Positions 8,589-18,322 of a stretch of DNA of 64,000 nucleotides are shown in pieces. Positions within the stretch are counted from its first letter, which is position 1. Every line of letters starts with the position of its first letter. The notes under the pieces are model-generated. The model had not been told where the DNA came from, did no database searches, and saw nothing but the letters and a program-made list of their open reading frames with translations. This DNA comes from Blastomonas ursincola (GTDB lineage Bacteria; Pseudomonadota; Alphaproteobacteria; Sphingomonadales; Sphingomonadaceae), in the NCBI RefSeq assembly GCF_013607875.1, contig NZ_VDES01000002.1:1041132-1105131 (forward strand), given 5' to 3'. A program made the position numbers and the translations under genes.

Positions 8589-9065
8589 TCAGCTGAACGC
8601 CTTGAGCGCCCCGCCAAGCACCAGCGCAAATGCCGTCGTGTAGATGAGCGACAGGCCTGCGATCCGCAGGATGGTCGTCGTCTTCTGGCTTGCGTCCAGC
8701 GATGTTCTGATGCCGCCGACAGGAGGATATCCGAACCGCATCTGCCACTGGCCGGTGGCTTGAGCGTTCGGCATATCCGCTGCCGACGCCACAGGAGGTG
8801 TCACATCATTGGCCGGCTCGACAACCGGCGGCGGTTTGAGTTCAAAAGACTTGAATGGCGGAATTTGCTGGCTTTCGGCAAGCCAGCGCGCCGCCGTGCG
8901 TCGATCGGGCGCACCCATCGCCGTCTTCGCGCGCTGAAGATACTGATCGACCGTCATCGGGGTCAGCCCCAATTTCTTGGCGATCTGCTTGGAAGTATAG
9001 CCATCTGCCACAAGGCGCAGACAACTGACCTGAACATCGGTCAATTCTGTGCGACTTGGCTCCAA
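8589..9065 (-). CDS. LuxR-type HTH regulator with C-terminal membrane anchor
   Basis: The 158-residue protein begins with a LuxR/GerE helix-turn-helix: LTDVQVSCLRLVADGYTSKQ, then IAKKLGLTPMTVDQYLQRAKTAM (residues 8-50). A Pro-rich linker follows, then one hydrophobic segment near residues 132-155. The DNA-binding domain is thus in the cytosol at the N-terminus and tied to the membrane at the C-terminus, without any receiver or ligand domain. The likely start is TTG at 9065, preceded by GGGGGA; no ATG fits. A palindromic site shared with another intergenic region lies just upstream (9086-9127), suggesting autoregulation. Confidence 0.75.
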   Translation of the reverse strand: MEPSRTELTDVQVSCLRLVADGYTSKQIAKKLGLTPMTVDQYLQRAKTAMGAPDRRTAARWLAESQQIPPFKSFELKPPPVVEPANDVTPPVASAADMPNAQATGQWQMRFGYPPVGGIRTSLDASQKTTTILRIAGLSLIYTTAFALVLGGALKAFS

Positions 9066-9085
9066 GATATCCCCCGATTTGACGG

Positions 9086-9127
9086 TATATCCACTTTGGA
9101 TACATTAACCTTCACTTCGGATATATC
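9086..9127. promoter_or_regulatory. Palindromic site upstream of the membrane-bound LuxR-type gene
   Basis: TATATCCACTTTGGATACA at 9086-9104 is an inverted repeat (TATCC/GGATA), followed by a third half-site GGATATA at 9119-9125. Nearly the same 19-mer occurs at 18177-18195. On the minus strand TTGAGA and TAATGT, 18 nt apart, overlap these half-sites and could be the -35 and -10 of the regulator gene. Position and symmetry fit an operator; the binding protein is inferred. Confidence 0.45.
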
Positions 9128-9313
9128 TCAACTCGAGCCGGAATGGAATGATTCCCGGTCGGCGCGCTATAACTGTGTCCGTTCCGGTGCAGTCTGTGCA
9201 GATTGCAGGGCCCGGTAACCCAGTATTGGATGAAAAGGTCATCCTGTTTCCCGGCGAACCGGTTCGATTCGCCGAGAATCCAGCAAGCACCCGCGCGCTG
9301 GGGTGCGCGGCGC

Positions 9314-10231
<918 letters not shown>

Positions 10232-10286
10232 GTCGAAGTGTCTCCTGCTTCAGCGCGCCTGTATGTCTGGCGCTGTCAAATGGGGA

Positions 10287-11543
10287 TCAGGCTTCTTCCT
10301 CGGCAGGATCGAAGCTGCGCGCGGCCCCGATCTGCGGGAACAACCGGGACCAGAGCGCCGTGATCAATATAGCGCCGCCGCCGCCCGCCACAACCGCCGC
10401 CACGGGGCCGATCAACCAGGCGAGCATGCCCGAAAAGGCATCGCCCAGCTCGTTCGAGGCGGAGACCGTCAGCAGCGAGACCGCCGAAACCCGCCCGCGC
10501 TTGTCGTCGGGCGTGTTGAGCTGGATGAGCGACTGGCGGACATAGACGCTGAACATGTCCGCTGCGCCTGCGACGAACAGGCATGCCATCGAGACGACGA
10601 GAATGCGGCTGAAGCCGAAGATCACCGTCACAAGACCGAACAGCAGTACGCTGACCAGCATCTTGTTGCCAACATTGGTCCGGATCGGGCGGAACGAGAA
10701 GACGAACGCCACCAGGGCTGCGCCGGCAGCCGGGGAAGAAGCGAGCAGCGACAGGCCCTGTTCGCCGACCTGCAATATGTCGCGCGCGAACACCGGCAGC
10801 AAAGCCGTGGAGCCCGCCAGGAACACCGCGAAGAGATCGAGCGTGATCACGCCCAGCACCAGTTTGTTCTGGCCGACATAGGCCATGCCGTCGATGATCT
10901 GCGCAATTGGTCCCTTGCCCTTGTCCATGATCGTGCGGGGCACGGGGCCGACGGTCAGCATGGCGAGGCCCGCCAGCGCATAGAGACAGGCGCTGACGAT
11001 ATAGGGCAGGTCGGGCCGGATCGCATAAAGCGGTCCGGCCATGGCGGGGCCGATCAGCATGCCCGATTGCCAGGCGATCGAGGACAGCGCGATCGCGGTG
11101 GGGAGCGAGGCCTTGGGCACCAGGTTGGGCGCCAGTGCGCTCAGCGACGGGCCCAGGAACGCGCGCGCGGTGCCCAGCATCGCAGCGATGATGTACAGGA
11201 TCGGCAGGCTGATCAGGTCTTGCGCCGTCGTCCAGGCCAGCGTCGCCGCGATACCCGCCTGGCAGAACAGCACGATGCGCGCCACCAGGCGCCGGTCCAT
11301 CCGGTCCGCAATCCAGCCGACCAGCGGAGTGAGCACGAACAGCGGCGCAAACTGCAACAGCCCGATCATCCCCAGCCGCGCTGAACTGGCGGCGATGTCC
11401 ATCGTCTCGCGCGCGATATTATAGGCCTGCCAGCCGACGATCAGCATCATGCAGTAGAGCGCCAGCATCGAGGCAAGGCGTGTCAGCCAATAGGCGCGGT
11501 AATTGGCAATGGTGAACGGATGCGGGGCAGCTACGGATTCCAT
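10287..11543 (-). CDS. MFS transporter (EntS-like MFS_3 type)
   Basis: 418 residues with about twelve hydrophobic segments. The N-terminal ANYRAYWLTRLASMLALYCMMLIVGW and the loop GWIADRMDRRLVARI match the drug/siderophore exporter branch of the major facilitator superfamily. The start is set at the ATG 11543; the frame is open to 11828, but that part would overlap the divergent DUF885 gene and is not membrane-like. Likely a proton-driven exporter in the inner membrane; substrate unknown. It lies on the same strand upstream of cysK, with 55 nt between them. Confidence 0.85.
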   Translation of the reverse strand: MESVAAPHPFTIANYRAYWLTRLASMLALYCMMLIVGWQAYNIARETMDIAASSARLGMIGLLQFAPLFVLTPLVGWIADRMDRRLVARIVLFCQAGIAATLAWTTAQDLISLPILYIIAAMLGTARAFLGPSLSALAPNLVPKASLPTAIALSSIAWQSGMLIGPAMAGPLYAIRPDLPYIVSACLYALAGLAMLTVGPVPRTIMDKGKGPIAQIIDGMAYVGQNKLVLGVITLDLFAVFLAGSTALLPVFARDILQVGEQGLSLLASSPAAGAALVAFVFSFRPIRTNVGNKMLVSVLLFGLVTVIFGFSRILVVSMACLFVAGAADMFSVYVRQSLIQLNTPDDKRGRVSAVSLLTVSASNELGDAFSGMLAWLIGPVAAVVAGGGGAILITALWSRLFPQIGAARSFDPAEEEA

Positions 11544-11700
11544 GGCCGCGTCGGTAGGCCAGCCCGTGCCGTGCGGCAAGCAAGATGAACTTGGCCGAAC
11601 CATGCCCAGGCTGTTGTGCGCCTGCAAAAAAATGCCTCTTTCCAACCGCGTGCAAGGGTGCCAGCAAGGGCGGAAACCGGAAATCCAAGAGGTCGCCCAT

Positions 11701-13440
11701 ATGCATCTTGCCAAACGCATTCTAGCCGCCGTCTCGCTGGCGACACTTGCCGTCTCGTGCAGCGGCGGTGCTCCTTCGGAGCCGGCGGAAAAGGGCACCG
11801 GCATCGATACCGGTAGCGAATGGGGCAAGTTCCTCGACGGGTTCCTGACCGGCTATTTCCCGCGCAATCCCGATTTCGCGGTCTATCAGGGGCGGCATGA
11901 GTTCGACGGCAAGCTGCCCGACTGGTCGGAAGAGGGGCTTGCCGATCAGATCGCGTTTCTCGACAAGACACTGGCCGATGCGCAGGCGATGGATCCTGCC
12001 AGCCTCGACGAGGACCAGAGGTTCGAGCGCGATTATCTGATCGCTGTGGTCAAGGGTGAGCTGTTCTGGCTCAAGGCCGCCGACTGGCCGCACCGCAACC
12101 CGGCCTTCTATACGGGCACGCTCGATCCTTCGGTCTATGTGACGCGGCCCTATGCCGATGTGACCACGCGCGCCAAGGCGTTCATCGCCTATGCGCGCGC
12201 GGTGCCCAAGGCCGCCGAGCAGATCAGGGCGAACCTCAAGTCGCCGCTCGACCCCTATGCCATCGATTATGGCGTCAACGCGTTCGGAGGCTATGCCAGC
12301 TTCTTCACCGGCGACGCGCGCGCGGCCTTTGCCGACGTGACCGACGAAGCGGTCAAGAAGGACCTCGAAGCCGCCACGGCGGAGGCGAGCAAGGCGATGC
12401 AGGGGCTCGCCGACTGGCTCAAGGCCGAGAAGGCCACGGCAAGGGTCGGCTATGCCATCGGACCCCAGCTGTTCTCGCAGATGCTGGCGGACACCGAGAT
12501 GGTCGATCTGCCGTTGGCCGAATTGAAGGCAATCGGCGAGGCGGACCTCAAGCGCAACCAGCAGGCGCTGGCAAATGCCTGCGCTCAGTTCGCGCCCGGC
12601 GCGACCATGCCCGACTGCATGGCCAAGCTCGCCAAGGACAAGCCCGAAGATGGCCCGGTGGCCGAGGCGCGGCGGCAGCTGCCCGATCTCCGCGCCTTCC
12701 TGGTCGACAAGGATCTGGTCTCGATCCCCGGCACCGAAGAGGCCAAGGTCGAGGAATCGCCGCCCTACAACCGGCAGAATTCGGCCTATATCGATATTCC
12801 GGGGCCTTACGAGAAAGGCCTGCCTTCGGTCTATTACATCTCGCCGCCCGACCCTTCATGGGCGCCCGAGGTGCAGGCCGAATATATCCCGCCCAAGAAG
12901 GACCTGCTGTTCACCAGCGTGCACGAGGTCTGGCCCGGCCATTTCCTCAACTTCCTCCACGCCAACCGCGCCAAGTCCTTCTTCGGGCGGCTGTTCGTCG
13001 GCTATGCCTATGCCGAGGGCTGGGCGCATTATACCGAGGAGATGATGTGGGAGGCCGGGCTCGGCAAGGGCGATCCCGAGGTGCATATCGGCCAGCTCGC
13101 CAACGCGCTGCTGCGCAACTGCCGCTATCTCTCCGCCATCGGCCTGCATACCGGCGGCATGAGCGTCGACCAGTCGATCGCGCTGTTCCGCGACCAGTGC
13201 TATGTCGACGAGGGCAACGCCCGGCAGCAGGCGCTGCGCGGCACCTATGATCCGGGCTATCTCAACTACACGCTCGGCAAGCTGATGATCCGCAAGCTGC
13301 GCGCCGACTGGACCGCGGGCAAGGGCGGGCGCGAGGCGTGGAAGGCATTCCACGACGCCTTCCTGTCCTATGGCGGCCCGCCGGTGCCGATGGTGCGCGC
13401 GGCGATGATGGAGGAGAAAACCCCGAAGGCGGTGTTCTGA
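11701..13440 (+). CDS. DUF885 family lipoprotein, putative metallopeptidase
   Basis: A 579-residue lipoprotein: signal peptide with lipobox LAVSC and lipidated Cys at residue 20. The body is the DUF885 fold, with the zinc-type motif HEVWPGH starting at His408 and the downstream acidic helix AHYTEEMMWEAG near residue 443, which supplies the third ligand in related peptidases. The ATG at 11701 is chosen for the signal peptide and an AAGAGG ribosome site; the frame is open upstream to 11503. Expected to be anchored in the periplasm-facing membrane and to cleave peptides, though activity of this family is mostly inferred. Divergent from the MFS gene. Confidence 0.85.
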   Translation: MHLAKRILAAVSLATLAVSCSGGAPSEPAEKGTGIDTGSEWGKFLDGFLTGYFPRNPDFAVYQGRHEFDGKLPDWSEEGLADQIAFLDKTLADAQAMDPASLDEDQRFERDYLIAVVKGELFWLKAADWPHRNPAFYTGTLDPSVYVTRPYADVTTRAKAFIAYARAVPKAAEQIRANLKSPLDPYAIDYGVNAFGGYASFFTGDARAAFADVTDEAVKKDLEAATAEASKAMQGLADWLKAEKATARVGYAIGPQLFSQMLADTEMVDLPLAELKAIGEADLKRNQQALANACAQFAPGATMPDCMAKLAKDKPEDGPVAEARRQLPDLRAFLVDKDLVSIPGTEEAKVEESPPYNRQNSAYIDIPGPYEKGLPSVYYISPPDPSWAPEVQAEYIPPKKDLLFTSVHEVWPGHFLNFLHANRAKSFFGRLFVGYAYAEGWAHYTEEMMWEAGLGKGDPEVHIGQLANALLRNCRYLSAIGLHTGGMSVDQSIALFRDQCYVDEGNARQQALRGTYDPGYLNYTLGKLMIRKLRADWTAGKGGREAWKAFHDAFLSYGGPPVPMVRAAMMEEKTPKAVF

Positions 13441-15162
<1,722 letters not shown>

Positions 15163-15164
15163 TT

Positions 15165-15247
15165 CGTCATTCCCGCGAACGCGGGAATCCCGCTTCTGCA
15201 CCAGCGCCGGATGACAAGCGGGACCCCCGCCCTCGCGGGGGTGACGA
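15165..15247. repeat. REP-like double-hairpin element, copy 1
   Basis: An 83-nt element of two hairpins: CATTCCCGCGAACGCGGGAA then, after a spacer, a GGGACCCCCGC/CGCGGGGGTGACG stem. The same element lies in inverted orientation at 25302-25384. It sits between tgt and the convergent phyP-like gene. Confidence 0.75.
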
Positions 15248-15263
15248 GCTATCCTATACTGGC

Positions 15264-16859
15264 CTAAGCCCGTGCGGGCACGAACACCGGCACCGCGATC
15301 GCGATGCACTCGAATGCGGTATCGCGCTCCAGCGGTGCACGCAGTTGGCGGGCAAGGCCGGTCATCACGCGGTCGATGCCATCGCCCAGCATTTCCTCCA
15401 GCGCCGGATTGGGGCCAAGCGCGGGCGAAGCGACGCGCAGCACGATCTTGGCCGGATCGTCGCTCTTGCGCACCGCCGAGATGCGGATCGGCGCGTCTGG
15501 CCGGGTCAGGTGGATCAGCTCGAGGATCTCGGTCAGCAGAAACGCGATCGGCACGCCGACATCCTGGCTGACATGGACATTGTCGATATCGATCATGATA
15601 TCGGGGCCATCGCCGCCATGCACATTGTCGGCATGTTCGAAACTGCCCGCAAGCTCGCCAACCAGCGCGCGCAGATTGATGCCCTCGTTGCGCTCGTTGC
15701 CGGCAAAATGGTTGCGATGGACGACCGCCAGCGCATCGACGCGGCGCTGGATCTTGCCATAGGCGAGCTTTGCCGGATCGGAATCCGCGGTGCGGGCATG
15801 CAGGTTGATCAGGCTGGCGATGATCTGCAGGTTGTTCTTCACGCGGTGATGCACTTCGCGCGTCAGCAGGACCTGCTGCTTCAGACCCTCGTCCAGCGCC
15901 TCGCGGTCCACCGACACCTTGTGCGCCAGCGCGACAAAGCCCTGGTCCAGCTCCTCGATCTCGCTGGCATTGAACGCGGCCCTGTCCATCGGCGCCATCT
16001 GTTCGCCGATCTCGTACTGGCGCACCTTGCGCTGCAGCAGCGTCAGCGGGCGGATCAGCATGATGTTGACCACCAGCCAGCCGATGATCGCCGCTGCCAG
16101 CAGGGTTATGAACGGAATGATCTGGGCCAGGAATTCGGGCGGCGACTGTTTCGGCCGGACATAGCGCAGGTCCAGATTGATGCCCGCCACCATGCGCCGC
16201 GCGGTCATCAGTGCATTCAGGCTGCGCTGCCAGTTCGGGGGAATTTCCGTGAGCGGCAGCACATCGTCGCGCGAGCGCAGCTCGAATTGCGAAAGCGGAA
16301 CGTCATCCACCGGATCGGCCAGTGCAAAAAGGCTGTCGGACGAGTAATAGGCGGCGGCGCGCGCCACCGAGACCCGGCCCCGGGTGACGAAGATCGCGCC
16401 CTTGGCGGGTATAGCCAGCGTGACGCGCGGCGGAGCGGGATCTGCGCCCACCTCGCGCAATACGCGCGGTACCGCGCCGATCTGGCACGCCGGCGGTCCC
16501 GCATTGTTGGCATAGAGCAGGGCGGCAAAGCGCGTCTGCTTGGCCCCCAGCTGCTCGCGAAGGTTGAGGCAGATCTTGGCCGGATCTTCGCCGAGCGCGA
16601 TTTGCGAGGCAGCGGCGCTGAGGATGGCAAGATCGTTGTCGATGGCCGAGTTGAGCCGCAGTGCGGCATCGTCGACATTCTTCTGGAGCAGGCGGCTGCG
16701 CTCCTCGTTCGCCGTGTCGGCAAGACTGCGATTGGCGACAACTGCGCCGAGTGCCAGGGGCAAAAGGGCAATGGCAAGAATGAGGAAAAGGCGGGTGCCG
16801 ATCGACAGGCGCGTGATCGGCGCCATAAACGGGAACTTCGCCCGGTCTGCCTTGCGCAT
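15264..16859 (-). CDS. PhyP-like HisKA_2 sensor protein with degenerate ATP-binding domain
   Basis: A 531-residue inner-membrane sensor: TM1 at about 22-44, a periplasmic domain of some 200 residues, TM2 at about 250-272, a HAMP-like linker, then HisKA_2 with His337 in EVHHRVKNNLQII. In the ATPase part the N-box reads TEILELIHL where active kinases have an Asn, and no GxG loop is seen, so ATP binding is doubtful. This matches PhyP of Sphingomonas, which acts mainly as a phosphatase on PhyR, the anti-anti-sigma regulator of the general stress response. It overlaps the nepR stop by one base, forming a nepR-phyP operon divergent from phyR. Confidence 0.75.
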   Translation of the reverse strand: MRKADRAKFPFMAPITRLSIGTRLFLILAIALLPLALGAVVANRSLADTANEERSRLLQKNVDDAALRLNSAIDNDLAILSAAASQIALGEDPAKICLNLREQLGAKQTRFAALLYANNAGPPACQIGAVPRVLREVGADPAPPRVTLAIPAKGAIFVTRGRVSVARAAAYYSSDSLFALADPVDDVPLSQFELRSRDDVLPLTEIPPNWQRSLNALMTARRMVAGINLDLRYVRPKQSPPEFLAQIIPFITLLAAAIIGWLVVNIMLIRPLTLLQRKVRQYEIGEQMAPMDRAAFNASEIEELDQGFVALAHKVSVDREALDEGLKQQVLLTREVHHRVKNNLQIIASLINLHARTADSDPAKLAYGKIQRRVDALAVVHRNHFAGNERNEGINLRALVGELAGSFEHADNVHGGDGPDIMIDIDNVHVSQDVGVPIAFLLTEILELIHLTRPDAPIRISAVRKSDDPAKIVLRVASPALGPNPALEEMLGDGIDRVMTGLARQLRAPLERDTAFECIAIAVPVFVPARA

Positions 16860-17104
16860 TATTTCAACTGCTTGAGCAAATCCAGAAAGTCGTCCGGGAT
16901 TTCCTCCTCAAGCGTGCGCTGATAGACCGACTTCAGCGCATCCCCGATAAGGTGGGTCTTGCCGTCGTCGCCACCGGGTTGATCGGCCGCGGCCGGATCA
17001 CCCGGCGCCGGATTTTCGCTTACCAGATGCGGCTTGGTGCCGGCGCGGCCCTTCACAGGCTTGTCGCCGCCGGACTGATCGTCATTGTCACGATGCACGA
17101 GCAT
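16859..17104 (-). CDS. nepR: Anti-sigma factor NepR
   Basis: The 81-residue protein ends in the NepR core, HLIGDALKSVYQRTLEEEIP then DDFLDLLKQL (residues 51-80). NepR holds the EcfG sigma factor inactive until phosphorylated PhyR binds it. The N-terminal 50 residues are polar and disordered, as usual. The ATG at 17104 is chosen because the frame upstream, though open to 17302, is unlike the family. Stop and phyP start overlap as TAATG. No EcfG sigma gene is in the window. Confidence 0.9.
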   Translation of the reverse strand: MLVHRDNDDQSGGDKPVKGRAGTKPHLVSENPAPGDPAAADQPGGDDGKTHLIGDALKSVYQRTLEEEIPDDFLDLLKQLK

Positions 17105-17210
17105 CCCATCCCGCCTGTTGAAATTCCGTCCCGAAATGGGCTTAGCAAGCCGTCCCAACCCTGCCAAGCCCGCAAAATCGTGCGGGATTGTGCATAAACG
17201 TCTCGGACTA

Positions 17211-17238
17211 GGAAACAAACTGCGGCGCGGATTGTTCC
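17211..17238. promoter_or_regulatory. Candidate bidirectional EcfG-type promoter between nepR and phyR
   Basis: Near-palindrome: GGAAAC, 16 nt, TGTTCC. Read on the minus strand it is GGAAC, 16 nt, TGTT, close to the alphaproteobacterial EcfG consensus GGAAC-N16/17-CGTT; read on the plus strand it is GGAAAC, 16 nt, TGTT. It lies about 107 nt from the nepR start and 117 nt from the phyR start, so it could fire both ways and give positive feedback on the stress response. Assignment is by consensus only. Confidence 0.45.
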
Positions 17239-17354
17239 TTAGCCGAGGTTCGGTTTGTCTGCTTTCACATCCGGCATCCCTTTGCGCCCCCGGTTTTGAC
17301 ACGGGGGGCGGAAGGCCATAGACACGGCGCCAGCCGATAAAGGAGTTTCATTGC

Positions 17355-18167
17355 ATGTCCCTGGGCCAGACGCTCGCTCCCCATCTACCCCTGTTGCGGC
17401 GCTACAGCCGAGCGCTCGCCGGCGATCAGCATCATGGCGATGCCTATGTGAAGGCGACGCTTCAGGCCATCATCGCCGCGCCCGATCAGTTTCCGAGCGA
17501 TGTCGATGCCCGTCTGGGTCTGTACCGCGTGTTCCAGGTGATCTGGGGGTCGACGCATGACGACCGCGAGGAAGCCGACAGCTTCGATGCCTATCCCGAC
17601 GCCGATGACGATTCACGTCGACTGCTCGCCGAGCAGCGTCTGCGCCGCATTCCGCCGCTGTCGCGCCAGGCGCTGCTGCTGACCGCGATGGAGGGTTTCT
17701 CGAACGCCGACACCGCCTATCTGATGGGCCTGGACGATCGTACCGTCTCCAGCCTGGTCAGCGAGGCCCTCAGCGAGATCGACAGCCAGATCAAGGCCAA
17801 GGTTCTCATCATCGAGGACGAGCCGATCATCGCGATGGATATCGAGACGATCGTGCGCGACCTCGGCCATGACGTGACCGGCATCGCCGTCACCCGCGAC
17901 GAGGCGGTCGAGCAGGCCCGCCGCGACAAGCCCGGCCTGGTGCTCGCCGACATCCAGCTCGCCGACGACAGCTCGGGCATCGATGCCGTCGCCGACATCC
18001 TGCGCGAGATCGACGTGCCCGTCATCTTCATCACCGCCTTTCCCGAGCGCCTGCTCACCGGCGAGCGTCCGGAACCGGCCTTCCTGATCACCAAGCCGTT
18101 CCACCGCAACACCGTGCGCGCGGCGATCAGCCAGGCATTGTTCTTCTTCGATCCCGAAACGGTGTGA
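17355..18167 (+). CDS. phyR: Response regulator PhyR (general stress response anti-anti-sigma)
   Basis: 270 residues with the PhyR layout: an N-terminal EcfG-like sigma mimic (sigma2-like 1-70, sigma4-like 95-145, with IPPLSRQALLLTAMEGFS and AYLMGLDDRTVSSLVSEAL) and a C-terminal receiver from about 150, with acidic pocket IIEDE and phospho-acceptor Asp199 in LADIQLADD. When phosphorylated the mimic binds NepR and frees EcfG. Divergent from nepR-phyP. A strong terminator follows at 18211-18238. Confidence 0.95.
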   Translation: MSLGQTLAPHLPLLRRYSRALAGDQHHGDAYVKATLQAIIAAPDQFPSDVDARLGLYRVFQVIWGSTHDDREEADSFDAYPDADDDSRRLLAEQRLRRIPPLSRQALLLTAMEGFSNADTAYLMGLDDRTVSSLVSEALSEIDSQIKAKVLIIEDEPIIAMDIETIVRDLGHDVTGIAVTRDEAVEQARRDKPGLVLADIQLADDSSGIDAVADILREIDVPVIFITAFPERLLTGERPEPAFLITKPFHRNTVRAAISQALFFFDPETV

Positions 18168-18176
18168 TCGCGAATT

Positions 18177-18195
18177 TATATCCATTTTGGATGTA
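18177..18195. promoter_or_regulatory. Second copy of the TATATCC-N5-GGAT palindrome
   Basis: TATATCCATTTTGGATGTA starts 10 nt after the phyR stop and matches the palindrome at 9086-9104 in 16 of 19 positions. It sits before the terminator and about 130 nt upstream of the S9 peptidase gene. It may be an operator for the same regulator, inferred from the shared sequence. Confidence 0.4.
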
Positions 18196-18210
18196 TTTTG
18201 ATGCGATGTT

Positions 18211-18238
18211 AAAAGGCGGGCCGGTGGTCCGCCTTTTT
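18211..18238 (+). terminator. Rho-independent terminator after phyR
   Basis: AAAAGGCGG pairs with CCGCCTTTTT across a 10-nt loop, followed by T-rich sequence. Its arms are flanked by A and T runs, so it can work in both directions. Confidence 0.85.
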
Positions 18239-18322
18239 CTTTGCGATCAACAGATCACGCTTGCCCCCTGCTTGTAATCACGGCAATTTTTGTCACGATC
18301 GAGTTTGGGGAGTGGATCTGTG

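Noticed and set aside
9289-9306. GCACCC/GGGTGC hairpin after cysK as a terminator
   Set aside because: The stem is short and no T-run follows on the minus strand; evidence too weak to list.
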